Source: Raphanus sativus
Taxonomy: Eukaryota > Streptophyta > Magnoliopsida > Brassicales > Brassicaceae
Assembly (NCBI RefSeq): GCF_000801105.2
Contig: NC_079512.1
Location: 1,488,263-1,552,262, forward strand
Direction of reading: 5' to 3'
Length of the DNA: 64,000 nt
Shown here: in pieces, positions 34,077 to 45,139 of the stretch
Numbering within the stretch: the stretch's first letter is position 1
Layout: every line of letters begins with the position of its first letter
Notes under the pieces: model-generated
Databases searched by the model: none
What the model was told of the DNA's origin: nothing
The model's input: only the letters and a program-made list of their open reading frames with translations
Made by a program: the position numbers and the translations under genes

Positions 34077-35537
34077 ATGGCGTCTCCTAAATCCCTTCCA
34101 CCTCCTCCCGCCAAATCAACAACGACGTCTCACGACCATTCCAACGCTCCATGGTTCAAAAACCGTTTCACCGGATCCGAGAATCCCTCCGCGGCTTTCG
34201 AAGCAGAAGCTGCGTACCGTAAGCGCCAAGGTTACTACTACCCTGAGGACTTGGGAGACGGTGGTGCTTTCCCTGAGATTCACGTTGTTCAGTATCCTCT
34301 TGGTATGGGTAAGAATAATAATAATAAATCTAATAAGCATGAGTCCAACACTCTGCCTGTTACTGTTGATGTTGAAGGAAACGTTGTTTTTGATGCTATT
34401 GTGAAGCAGAAGAATAAGATTGTTTACTCTCAGCATAAGGATATTACCCCCAAGGTGCTGAAGAAGAACGAGGAGGAGTTGCAGAAGCAGATACATGAGA
34501 CCACGGAGGAAACAAAAGCTGCTATTGACAAGGTTGTGAATGGGAGATTGAGTGGGGCACAAGACTCTAAGTGTATTAAGTATGAGCCGTCTTCTTCAGC
34601 GTTTAAAGAGAGGGTCATTAGGATGGTGGAGATGGCTGTAGATCCACTTGATCCACCAAAGTTTAAGCACAAGAGAGTCCCTAAGCCTTCTGGTTCTCCT
34701 CCCGTTCCTGTCCTGCATTCTCCGCCTAGGCCTGTTACGGTGAAGGACCAGCAAGACTGGAAGATCCCTCCTTGTATATCCGACTGGAAGAATCAGAAAG
34801 GTTACGCTATCCCTCTTGATAAACGTGTCGCTGCTGCTGATGGAGGAAGAGGTTTGCAAGACGTTCGGATTAACGATGGCTTTGCGAAACTAGCGGAGTG
34901 TATGTATGCAGCTGAGGAGAAGGCTAGAGAGGCGGTTTCGATGCGGTCGAAGGTGCGGAAGGAGATGGTAATGATGGAGAATGAAAGAAGAGAGCAGGAG
35001 CTGAAAGCTCTTGCTCAAAAAGCTCGCTCCGAAAGAGAGAGGGACGAGCCAAAGGAAAGGGAAGGACGGATGCGGAGGGAGAAGATACGAGGGGAGAGAA
35101 AGCTGGAAGCTACGGGGAAGAAGAGCAAGATCAGTAGAGATAGAGACCGTGATGTCAGCGAGAGAGTCGCACTTGGAATGGCGCGTACGGGAGGAAAAGG
35201 CGGGGAGGTTACGTATGACCAAAGACTCTTCAACCAAGAGAAGGGAATGGATTCAGGTTTCTCCACTGACGATCAATACAATGTATATGACAAGGGATTG
35301 TTCACTGCACAACAAACTCTTTCGACTCTGTACAAGCCGAAGAAGGATACGGATGAGGAAATGTACGGGAACGTAGCAGACGAGCAGCTGGATAGGCTCA
35401 AGAACACTGAGAGGTTCAAACCAGACAAAGGTTTCACCGGTGCTTCCGAGAGGTCGGGGAAGAGAGAACGACCTGTTGAGTTTGAGAAGGAAGATGAACG
35501 AGATCCTCTTGGAGAGATGGAAGAAGGCTTTGGATAA
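34077..35537 (+). CDS. SKIP: SKIP / SNW-domain splicing and transcription co-factor, diverged and shortened
   Basis: Single-exon frame of 486 codons; Arabidopsis SKIP is about 613. N-terminal SNAPWFKNRF and LGDGGAFPEIHVVQYPLGMG, then the SNW domain (PLDPPKFKHKRVP, SPPRPVTVKDQQDWKIPPCI), then the Lys/Glu/Arg-rich C-terminal half (SKISRDRDRDVSERVALG, DQRLFNQEKGMDSGF, FTAQQTLSTLYKPKKD). SKIP is a spliceosome component needed for clock-gene splicing and also binds the Paf1 complex. Oddities: the family signature S-N-W-K reads S-D-W-K here (residues 235-238); several in-frame deletions are seen relative to the remembered Arabidopsis protein; and after DPLG the frame is shifted and stops, while the ancestral KKALDKIGSGG continues in the +1 frame (35521-35586). 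Possibly a fading paralogue. It converges on VPS45. Confidence 0.85.
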   Translation: MASPKSLPPPPAKSTTTSHDHSNAPWFKNRFTGSENPSAAFEAEAAYRKRQGYYYPEDLGDGGAFPEIHVVQYPLGMGKNNNNKSNKHESNTLPVTVDVEGNVVFDAIVKQKNKIVYSQHKDITPKVLKKNEEELQKQIHETTEETKAAIDKVVNGRLSGAQDSKCIKYEPSSSAFKERVIRMVEMAVDPLDPPKFKHKRVPKPSGSPPVPVLHSPPRPVTVKDQQDWKIPPCISDWKNQKGYAIPLDKRVAAADGGRGLQDVRINDGFAKLAECMYAAEEKAREAVSMRSKVRKEMVMMENERREQELKALAQKARSERERDEPKEREGRMRREKIRGERKLEATGKKSKISRDRDRDVSERVALGMARTGGKGGEVTYDQRLFNQEKGMDSGFSTDDQYNVYDKGLFTAQQTLSTLYKPKKDTDEEMYGNVADEQLDRLKNTERFKPDKGFTGASERSGKRERPVEFEKEDERDPLGEMEEGFG

Positions 35538-36020
35538 GATCGGGTCTGGTGGAACTATTAGAGCAAGTGGCGGTGGTGGCCGTTGAAAAGTCTTTGAACT
35601 CCAAGGCAAATGTATGTTGTGGTTTGTCTTGTTATCATGATCTAGTTTTTGCTTTTGATTCAGCATCACGTTGTAGCGAACTTGTTAAATGCAATCTTTC
35701 AACTTTCCATATTGGATCTTTCAGAACAGTTTTGACCATAATAACTATTGTACTTTTAAGCTTCATGTTCTTGTATGAAGAACAATCCAATTAAACTGTA
35801 CCACGATGAGTACACACACAGACCCAAATTTCGATGTCAGTGTAATCTCGTCATATGTAGGAATGATTCGAAGAACCTAACCACAATCTTCTTCTTAACT
35901 GTCTCTCCAAAAATGGTCACACAATCATGTTTAGTTCTTCTGTACTCAAAATATTTATCATAAGGACGAATCTTATATATATAGACTACTAATGCACAGT
36001 CTCGTTTGTTATATCCCTCT
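35538..36020. other. shared 3' region of convergent SKIP and VPS45
   Basis: Begins with out-of-frame remains of the SKIP C-terminus (to 35586), then the two 3' UTRs. No further gene. Confidence 0.55.
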
Positions 36021-39000
36021 TCACACCATATGGCTACCTGATCTTGATATCCTTTGTGCTTCTTCCAAGTCCATGAGAAACCTGACACAAATATCGTTAT
36101 CATCATCAAACATTCTTACTGATACAGTCTTGGATAATGAACATTCAACATCAGACAAAACCTTTTATTGAACTCATGCTTACCTCTTCGAATTAAGCAC
36201 TGCGGTGCCGCCGAGAATAAACCGAATCCCGGAGTTGGTCGAGTTTTGTAGAGCAACGCAGCGTGATTCCTCGTACGTTGTTCCACCCACCATGAATATC
36301 ACCACCTCTTGTGGCCTGCGATAACCATAAATTATGCAGTTCTTGTAAAAAAAAAGTAGTTTAAAGAACTAAAAGAAAAGAGTATTAATGTGACACACAT
36401 ACCGTCCCTGTTGAAAATGATCTCCAACAAAGGGGTAATCCACATCTCGTAATCTCCCTCTGGTTATGCTCTCCATTGTTTGAAACAGAAGTGGCTGATG
36501 TTGGGTGTACACATTCTCAACCCCCTGTTTTTTTATTCCCAACAAATCAGTAACACGACATACATGGAGAGGTATGATGATCAATGTTCATGGAGAGGTA
36601 TGATGATCTCAGATACAGACCTTAAGTCCACGAGCCATGTTGCGTGCTATATTCAGAAGATCTCTATTCCCAAACAGATCACCAGTTCGCTTCTCTACTC
36701 CGGCTTGTTTCAGGAGAAATTGAACAAGCTGCACTTGTGTGACATTCAGAAAGTTATGATATGAAAAAGTCCAGCCGAAGTATACATTGAAAGGTACTTT
36801 GCATGTTATTCAGAATTATAAGTTAGAACCACCATGGACGACACTCGAAAAGAACAGGTGAACCGAACCAGTATAGTGGTAGAAGAACTATTAATCATTT
36901 TCCAACTTTTAAAGGTGACGCGGAAGAATCTATTCAAAGGTGCAAGAAAGAGATGCAATTCAAAACTGAATGGTGTTAAGTTTTGAACAGTGTACCCCTT
37001 GTTTGTACTTGGGAGACCGTGAAGCCAATTTGTTGAACAGTTGCATCAACTGAACGGGATTCTCTTTCTCATAGCGCAAAGCATACAGCATCACCAAACG
37101 TAGCCGGTCGATGTCAGACACACTTTCATTGTTTAAGAGATCCGTAACTGCCTGCAAATAAGCATGAAATGAGTGTCAGAGGTTCGTGCTTACACTTTGC
37201 ATAAACAGCTACAATGATCTAATGTTGGTTAAGATTCTGCATCCCACTAGATATACATATGTACGGGAATTCAGTGCGAGATGTGACAGGTACTGAATGC
37301 TAAAATATTCAGTGAGACCTTCTGCATGTTCCTGCTGGCAAACTACTTCTCTGTACGATTATTTTCGATTGATGGCTTGATGCAACATGTGATGTTCGCA
37401 TGGGACAGAGAAAATGGAAAATTCAATACCTCATATGCAGCTCCTTGGCCACCATTGCAAGCTAAGTCCTGCTCTGTCTGTGAAACCAGCATCAGTTTCC
37501 TTGCTTCAACTAGCTTGCTCATTTCAGTAACCAGGGTAACATGCTTTGAGACGTTGCCCTGCATCTTTTTGTACTCAGGGTAGTTGTCAACAAATCTGGC
37601 CATGTCCTCTGTAAAACCAACGCATTCACAGATTATGATTGTCACTAGCACCAAAAGCTGGACGTCTTTGCAGGAGTATAGTTTAAGACTAGCGATATTT
37701 TTACCTACTGTCTGGATATTTTGGTTACTCTTAGCCACCTGCTGAAAGTCATCTACCATTCGCTTGATGTTCATTCCAATATCCCCGAAATTTTCGTACA
37801 TGTTAGATTTGAAGAATGCATCTTGTTCTGATGACAAAACCACCTCCTGCCGGGAAAGGAGACATTAGCTAGCTGTAAAGTTTCCAACTAATAAAACACG
37901 GTACTGAAGAAGACTCACAACTTGCTGATCTTTTGGAAGACTTCCAATGGCTCTCAAGTCTACTTTATTATCTTGAAGTCCTATGAGTTCGTGCACCATT
38001 GCCTACAAAAAGATCTCGTCAATGAGCAAGTGTAATTCAGTACGACATCTGGAGGCAGATCATATAGACCAGAGAGTAGCACAACAATAGCATTTTTAGT
38101 CTCAAGTTAACCTGATATGTCCACTGATTCAGCAATGGGGTAACTGGGTCATCTCTTCTGTCAATTACAAGCAGCAACGGAGAGCTTTCAGTGCGTCTGA
38201 AGTCAAAAAGACCGCTTTCTTGCTGATACATCAATTTCTGAAACATAAAAGTGTTTTCAAAATGAATACAGGATACACAAAATTTTCAGACTTAAGCAAA
38301 AGCTGGTGATGAAGAAATAACATATAGTGAGCTAGCTAGCCCCACAATTTCACTTACAGCTGTTTCCTGTGCAATCCTTTTAGCAGTATCAGAGGTCCTC
38401 TGGTATCTAATGACAGGTCTACGTTTCAACGCCAGAAAGACTGCCGCAATTCCATCAACAACCCGGTCGGAGTAGCGTTGCAAACCAGAGGGATCGACAA
38501 CTGCTGGGAGCATATACAGGTGGTTTGACGCCATATTCAATGTGAAATGATATGGATCACCAGCAACAAAGTCTGCATAAAACTCCTGCAACATAAAAAA
38601 GGGACTGTTAAACAAGCCACTAAACAGTACAAGTTTGAATCAGAAAACCTGAGATAAGCAGAAAAGGAAATACTAAGCTCAACAATTATGGCAGTTTTTA
38701 TCACAAATCAAGAAACATTTTAGAGACAGTGCCCTTATACTGATCCAATAATACGCCAAGAAACATTCTTTTAGCATCAGTCCCCTACTGAAAACATCAT
38801 GGGAGGAAGAAGCGAACTTGTACAGCCTCTTCCTCAAAAAAAGGACTATGTTAAATACGTCACTACTAGGTCGCGCTTACAAGTGTTAAAAATCAGAAAA
38901 CCTTCTGTCTTGTGATACTAGCTGGAGTAAAACATGTCTATTCTCAATAAGGCATGTTTTTCAATCAGCAGTTCATGCGATCTGGCGAGAGAGAAACAGG

Positions 39001-39961
39001 AGAAAACATGGTGAAGAGCCGGTTACTTCCTTGGTTCTGAGTAGAAGGATAGATAAAGAGATGAGGAACAAGTTTACTATTTTGCGAAGGAGGGGTGAAA
39101 CAGATTATGAAGCAAAGAGTTTTGAAGCAGTTTTAAATTGATTTCTTTTTCTGTTTTCGTTTTCTTTTACAGCAAGTTTAGAAAAGTACACACATAGTTG
39201 TAACAAGGTATTTTTCTTTTGAATTAAATTTAACATTCAATTCAAAAAAAAAAAAAAAAAAATCAGAAAACCTGAACTCCACAACAACTATGGCATTTAA
39301 AAAAAAAAAAAAACCAAGAAACCTAACTTTTTAGAGACATTGTGCTTAAACTGATCCAATAATAACAATTATTTTATAGCTATCATTCAAAACATTCATG
39401 GAGGAAGAAAGCAAGGAATCTACCTGAACTTGCTGTACAACCTCATGCTCATCAGAATCAGCCAAAATATGAATCTGAGTATCCTTCAACAAGTTGGAGA
39501 AAACTGAAAAAAAAAAAAGATAATTCATAAAATCATCATCAGTAGTTTTTAAAAACGACCAAAAAAAAAAGATTGAATACATACACAAATGGTATTCTCC
39601 AAATCTAGGATTCGCGAGCTGGTACCGGAGCTTCTGAACATTCTCCGACGTCGGACGGACGAGATAAACGGCTTTCAGATGCGACATCGATTCGTTCGAC
39701 GCCGAGATCGAATCTATCATCTCCACCAGGAAAACCTCTTTCTGGAGAAGCTCCGATTGCGAATACACGATGCTTACGTTGCTAACCTACGGATTCGATG
39801 TGAGAAAAAATCAAAATCCCTAGACTACTAGAGTATTGAAATCGGAAGACGAAGAAGAGTTTAGTGTTTACCGTTTCGGGGTCGAGTATGAGAACCTTCA
39901 TGCCGGAGATATCTTGAAGCATACGGTTTATGTAATCGCGGACGGATGTTACCAGCCCCAT
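36021..39961 (-). CDS. VPS45: VPS45, Sec1/Munc18-type vesicle-fusion regulator
   Basis: Thirteen exons on the minus strand, all with GT/AG borders: 39872-39961, 39585-39786, 39424-39503, 38358-38585, 38112-38237, 37919-38002, 37705-37846, 37430-37608, 36996-37151, 36621-36728, 36403-36524, 36184-36315, 36021-36081. They sum to 1710 nt, 569 residues, the length I recall for Arabidopsis VPS45. Landmarks: [15 protein letters not shown] at the start, [19 protein letters not shown] (Sec1 core), [30 protein letters not shown] and the end [10 protein letters not shown]. The protein binds TLG2-type syntaxins (SYP41/SYP42) at the trans-Golgi network and is needed for vacuolar cargo traffic and cell expansion. 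Intron 3 is enlarged to 838 bp by a LINE and a partial duplication. No coding damage is seen. Confidence 0.95.
38590..39423. repeat. partial duplication inside VPS45 intron 3
   Basis: 38638-38830 and 39261-39445 share AATCAGAAAACCTGA, AAGAAAC...TTTTAGAGACA, ACTGATCCAATAATA and GGAGGAAGAA blocks in order. The right copy runs into exon 3; the left copy ends in a decayed version of the exon end (GAACTTGTACAGCCTC). Confidence 0.65.
38904..39257 (+). mobile_element. 5'-truncated LINE in VPS45 intron 3
   Basis: Flanked by AAAAATCAGAAAACCT at 38888-38903 and again right after the poly(A) tail (about 39258-39273). It encodes a broken LINE C-terminus (FMRSGERE, a decayed form of AIWRERN) followed by a 3' UTR and about 19 A. 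It is on the strand opposite to VPS45. Confidence 0.75.
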
Positions 39962-40107
39962 CGTCGATTCGATTCGATCGGATCTACGTACGTGCGACTG
40001 ATCTGTTTTCCCTTACGAGACGAAGAAATGAGTTTTTTTTTTTTTTGCAAAACGAGCCCTGGTGTATTGGAGATTTCTTATTTGTCAACATTAATTTAAG
40101 TTTTGAA

Positions 40108-40152
40108 TTTATTGGTTTATTTTTTTTTTGATCAAATTTTATTGGTTTATTT
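40108..40152. repeat. T-rich micro-insert between 15-bp direct repeats
   Basis: TTTATTGGTTTATTT at 40108-40122 and 40138-40152; insert TTTTTTTGATCAAAT. Confidence 0.75.
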
Positions 40153-40170
40153 GTATACGGTTTAGTTGTA

Positions 40171-40219
40171 CAAGTCACATTACTACTGTTTTTTTTAACA
40201 AGTCACATTACTACTGTTT
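40171..40219. repeat. micro-insert between 21-bp direct repeats
   Basis: CAAGTCACATTACTACTGTT plus one T at 40171-40191 and 40199-40219; insert TTTTTAA, the shortest of the set. Confidence 0.85.
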
Positions 40220-40311
40220 ATTAATACTAAAACGCCCTTTAATAATTTGTATTTAGTTCATAACTTTATGCTTATTATTTTTCCCCCACCTTTATATATA
40301 GTTATATAATA

Positions 40312-40513
40312 CTCCTTCTGTTTCTGAATAAGTGTCGTTTGAGATTTTTGCATACAGATTAAAAATCATTTAATTTTACATGTTTTCCATATAAAAACAC
40401 AATTACCCATACACATACTTCTATTTTAACCAACAGAAAAATAATATGCAGAATAAAATAAATAAATTCTGCATCGAAAAGCTAAAACGACACTTAATAT
40501 AAAACAGAGGGAG
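40312..40513. mobile_element. Stowaway-type MITE A
   Basis: Ends CTCCTTCTGTTTCTGAATAA and its near-complement TAAAACAGAGGGAG, flanked by TA on both sides, the Tc1/mariner target. Confidence 0.8.
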
Positions 40514-40606
40514 TAATCGATTTTTGTACTGATTACCCAAAATAAAAAAAATGCTGTTCTTGGATGTTTACAAGAAATTCAATGCGATAAGCTTAAGAGT
40601 TGATAT

Positions 40607-40761
40607 TTAAGACTATCAATATTATTATTTGTCAATAGTTTCTTTACTGATTTTCCCACTCAACTTTTAAATTTTTTTTGTGTTTCAAAAAAAAGTTTAA
40701 GAGTTGGGGTAGGAAAATCAGTAAACCAACGGTCGACAAATAAGAGTATTGATAGTCTTAA
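40607..40761. mobile_element. hairpin MITE, 155 bp
   Basis: Arms of about 65 bp: TTAAGACTATCAATA at the left and TATTGATAGTCTTAA at the right, with matching interior (TTTACTGATTTTCC / GGAAAATCAGTAAA). Confidence 0.75.
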
Positions 40762-40946
40762 ATAATATGTTTTCCTTTCAATTAAAATGGACAATCATTT
40801 CACAAGTAAGGTCTTGCAAGAGTTTCACCATTTTTGACAAATTACAAAAAAAACAAAAAGAAAAACAATTCGTTTTTGTTTTCCACAAGTAAAGTTTGTC
40901 TCGTGGAAGAAATGCCATACATTTGGTAGAATTTTTTTGTTTATTA

Positions 40947-41186
40947 CTCCCTCCGTTTCAAATTAAATGTCATTTTAGAGAAAAAAAAATCGTTTCAAAA
41001 TAAATGTCGTTTTATGATTTTAAGGCAAAATTTATTGATTTTTTAATCTAATCTATTTTTTTATTAGTTGAAATATGGTTAGATGTATTGGCAATGATGT
41101 TTTTATCTAGTAAATATACAAAATTAAATATTTTATTAATCTGTGTGTCGAAGTCTAGAACGACAAGTAAAATGAAACGGAAGGAG
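40947..41186. mobile_element. Stowaway-type MITE B
   Basis: CTCCCTCCGTTTCAAATTAA at the left, AAATGAAACGGAAGGAG at the right, flanked by TA. Related in its ends to MITE A. Confidence 0.85.
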
Positions 41187-41308
41187 TATATTAAATAAAA
41201 CTTCCATATTGTTCCTTGAAATATTCAAATACTGAAAACTCAAAAATAAAACAACTCAAAATGGACATCAAACATATTCAGTTTTTTTTTTTAACTTCAC
41301 AAAACAAT

Positions 41309-41487
41309 TACAGTATAACCTCTTTAAATTAATACTCTATAAATTAACATACACTAAAAATCTCTATAAAATAATATCATTTTATAGTCCAAATTGAGTT
41401 TTGGTTTATTTAATATATCGATAAATTAAAAAAAATTATAGTTTTGGTGTAATTTCAATATTATTAGTTTATAGAAGTTTTACTGTA
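41309..41487. mobile_element. TACAGTA-type MITE, inverted copy
   Basis: TACAGTATAACCTCTTTAAA at the left and AGAAGTTTTACTGTA at the right; it matches 19748-19935 in reverse orientation. Confidence 0.75.
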
Positions 41488-42417
41488 TATAACTTTCTAC
41501 TTGCAAAGAGGACACATGTTCTTGACCATTACCATTTCTTGATTCAAAATGAAAGCCATGCCCACATCCGAGTTAAGAAACGACATCACTTGCCTCAAAT
41601 GTGCCCAGACAGATCACACAATCCTCTGCTTGATCACAGCAAATTTCTTGTTTTCTTCGGTTTAGATTCCCACCAATGGTTTCGCCCACGGAGCTCCTGT
41701 AAATCCTCCAAAATTACATTAATAAACCTTTGGATACATAATTACATGTCCATAAGTTTACCACTACCTTATATATATATATACTACTTGCTAACAAAAG
41801 AAACCAAAATGGTAAATATTTTTCACATATTGAGAGCTTTCACGTATGATTTAAATCGACCAATCATATTACGACAAATCTTCATTACAATTTATTATTT
41901 TTAAAATGTTAATATTTCTAAAACTTTGTTTCTTTAAAAATCAAAATATATATAAAATAATATAAATTACAAAATAGAAAATCATTAAAGTAAATAACTT
42001 GATATTCATACTAAAAGTTGGGAAACTAACATAAAAATAAACCTAAAATTTGAAAATCATATTTTAAACTTATTATTTTTAAAATATTAATATTTCAAAT
42101 TGTTTCCTTTCAAATAAATGTATCAATGCAAAATAATGTACACTTAGGAAAAATCATTAAATGTAATTAAATTAATCTCTATTAAATGTTTTTAAAATCA
42201 ACATTGAATTTCACTAATAGAAAATAAAATATCTTACTAATTCAAATTGTTTTGCTATACTAATTTTGGACATATATGATTTTCAAATTGAGGTTATATA
42301 AAAGTAGAGGCTATAAGCTATGGAGAGTGTTCAAATATAATTTAAAACCACTAACCATATTATGAAAATTAGCATTATTATTTCCTACTTTGAAAAATCT
42401 CAATATTTACATTGTTT

Positions 42418-43339
42418 TTTTTTTCTTTGAATAAATGTTAAATTGTATTCATCCAAAAAACGTTTTTACATAATGAAATGCATCAATTGGCTGAAAATAA
42501 GAACCTACTACAATTAATCAAACTCTTGTGCTAAACCACATCCTTAAACTCTTCTCCATTCTCTGATCACCTAGGCGACGGATAGATGACAGTCTATTCC
42601 TCACGTTTTTGTCGATGATCTTCTCCAACATGACATGAGGAAGTTGCTTCCCTCCATGACGCCTGCTGTTCCTCTCTCTCCATATTGAGTGAGCTGCTGC
42701 CTGGAAAGTGTATCTCAGCAGAAAAAGCTTAACTCGATCATAGCTTTTCTCAAGCATAAGCTCCACTATATCCTCCCATCTTTCTGTGTATCCAGTACAT
42801 AGCAAACCCCCTATAAGCTTCCTCCATATCGAACTTGAATACGTACAAGAGAAGAACAAGTGATTTCTTGTTTCCACTTCCTGATTACACAAAACGCAAA
42901 CTGGATCAATTGCAAGATTCCATCTCAACACCCTGTCACAAGTCGACAACCTATCCAGCATTGCAGTCCAAACATGAAACGAATATTTCGGCGTGGCATG
43001 CTTGAACCAAATGCACTTGCTCCATCTCTGCGTACAGTATTCTTTACGAATCAACATCCATGTATTATTTGAAGAAAAGATCGACTTGTAACACTCTGCT
43101 TTACTCCTCCATACTGCAATATCTTTCCCTTGATGATTCTCTGGTTTAACTTTCTCTATTTCCTCTTCAACCTTGTTCAAAAGCACAACTCGATGCCTTC
43201 TCCTTCTATGCTTCTGAACCACCTCTGCCACTGTTGAATTTTCAGGGATGCCAAAATCCATACAGCCTCTTGTACCCAACACATCCCTCAAACGCCCCAT
43301 TTTGCACCAATGGTCAAACCAAAAAGAAGTATTCTCACC
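42418..43339 (-). mobile_element. 5'-truncated LINE with 13-bp target-site duplication
   Basis: ATTTACATTGTTT flanks it at 42405-42417 and 43340-43352, with poly(T) at the left. A 260-codon frame (42518-43300, minus) covers the zf-RVT region of a plant LINE ORF2: PKYSFHVWTAMLDRLSTCDR, CVLCNQEVETRNHLFFSC, then FQAAAHSIWRERNSRRHG. The polymerase domain is missing. The frame is open to the 5' break, so the insertion is fairly young. Confidence 0.85.
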
Positions 43340-43914
43340 ATTTACATTGTTTCTTAAGAAAACGAAATAGATATAAAATTAGATGAATTAAAAAATATAA
43401 AATCATTAAAGTAAAATTAACTTGACATACATACTAAAATTTTGCAAACTAACATAAAAATAAAACTAAAAATTATAAATGATTACTTTGAAATTATTAC
43501 TTTTAAAATATTAATATTCATTTTTTTGTTGAAAATAAACAGAACCAATGGAAAATAAAATAAACTTAGGAAAAAATCATTTAATGTAATTAACTTGATA
43601 TCTATATTAAATATTTTGAAAATAAACATCGAATTTAACATGTAAAAACGAAAATATATAACTTAAATCATTCAAATTTTTGCTATATTAATTTTGGACA
43701 TATAGGATTTTCAAGTTTAAGTTGTATGCTATTGTCTATTCATAACATTTACGTAAAATATCAAAGCACCAAACTATAACATCATAAATTAGCATATTAT
43801 ATATATATAATATGAAAAATCATTAGATGTAATTAACTTAATATCTCTATTAAATGTTTTGACAAAGCATTGAATTTAACTAATAAAAACGAAAATATAT
43901 TAATAAAACATTCA

Positions 43915-44657
43915 AAGCAAAGGAGGATGCAAATATCTGGTTTCATGTGAACTACCCTGAACCCCATACTCCTAACACTCCGGGTCCTCTGGTTCTTAAA
44001 ATGCAACACTGCTTCATCATGGTCTCCAGACAGGTTCATCGGTGGCGCTTCCTGGATCCTGAGAAACCATTCAGGTATTCAATAAACGCACAGCCGTAGG
44101 TCCTTCTCAAACACACCTTCCGCTCTTCATGCGGATCTCCTTAGTCTTCTCTGGGCAGTTGAAAGAAAGCATGAACCATCTCCACCATGATCAGGTCACT
44201 TTTGAGTTCTCTTATGAGATTCTCCAGAATGCTCTCATAATGCCGGTCTCATTCCCCGACCTATCTGCCATCTTTTCCCAGCTACAGAGCTTGCTTGAAG
44301 GACAAGTCTCATGGTGTCTGCGCTTTGCCCCTCCCTCGGAAAATTCTGTTGCCTCTACCATTGCAAACAGTATGGTTCGTGACCTCCTACTTCAGTCCTA
44401 CGTGGCCTCGCAAGGACTCTCCTGGCTTTCGTCACTTATCGACAAAGAATCTTCTCCATGACCCTTCTCCTCCATCTCCTCCTACCTTCTCGATTCCTGT
44501 CATCTACTGATGATCAGTTCATTATCTCTTCCTTCTCTACTATCTTATATTTTTATCTTTTTCTTATCTTGCTTTGGATCCTTTTTCTGACCTTTTCACG
44601 GTCTGTAATACTCTGAACCCATAGTTCCTTTGTCAATTTAATGAATTTAGTGTTAAA
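43915..44657 (+). mobile_element. LINE tail with RNase H-like remnant
   Basis: The reading frame 44129-44461 ends SYVASQGLSWLSSLI, the form seen at the C-terminus of LINE RNase H (RVT_3) domains. A 3' UTR typical of these LINEs follows, with TCTGTAATACTCTGAACC and TTTAATGAATTTAGTG before an A-run at 44654. Confidence 0.6.
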
Positions 44658-45139
44658 AAAATGTCTCCATCTTTGCGTATAAAAATCTTTGGGAGCCATT
44701 AAGAACATTACTAACAAAAAAAAATATCTAGCTGAAACAAACTGTGCACATTGTGACAGTGGTAGCTGCTAAAACAGGAATTTAAACAAAACTCTGTGTG
44801 ATCAGATAGAACAACACCAAACGAACAAAAAAGTGTCACACTTCATCACCCAACCTCAGTCCTATTACAATACACGTTCACAACCCCGCGCTTGCGCGGG
44901 CTACACCCCTAGTAAGAATAATTCCCCTCCTTCCTCTTGGTATCTCTTTCTCCCATTCCATTATGTGTTTTATAAAGAAGATAGAACATTTGATTGTACC
45001 ATGAAACTAGGGATGATGATTAATTAGTTTTTATTTTTTTGAAAAGCATAAACCACATATGCCAAAACTACTAATTTTAATATAATCATTTTGTTAATCA
45101 ATGGAAAAAAAAAAACAAAGAAGACACACATATTATCTA

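Larger units (their letters stand above)
41838..44912 (+). mobile_element. Helitron-derived block, 3' end at 44912
   Basis: The 3' end shows hairpin CCCGCGC-TT-GCGCGGG (44885-44900) and CTACACCCCTAG, then T. The 5' end was not found. The interior consists of three degenerate units of about 490 bp starting near 41842, 42328 and 43765 (the last displaced by a LINE), each with a block like ATGATTTAAACCACCAATCA and a block like AACATAAAAATAAA. Confidence 0.55.

Noticed and set aside
34116..35669. Minus-strand frames across SKIP
   Set aside because: Shadows of the SKIP coding frame.
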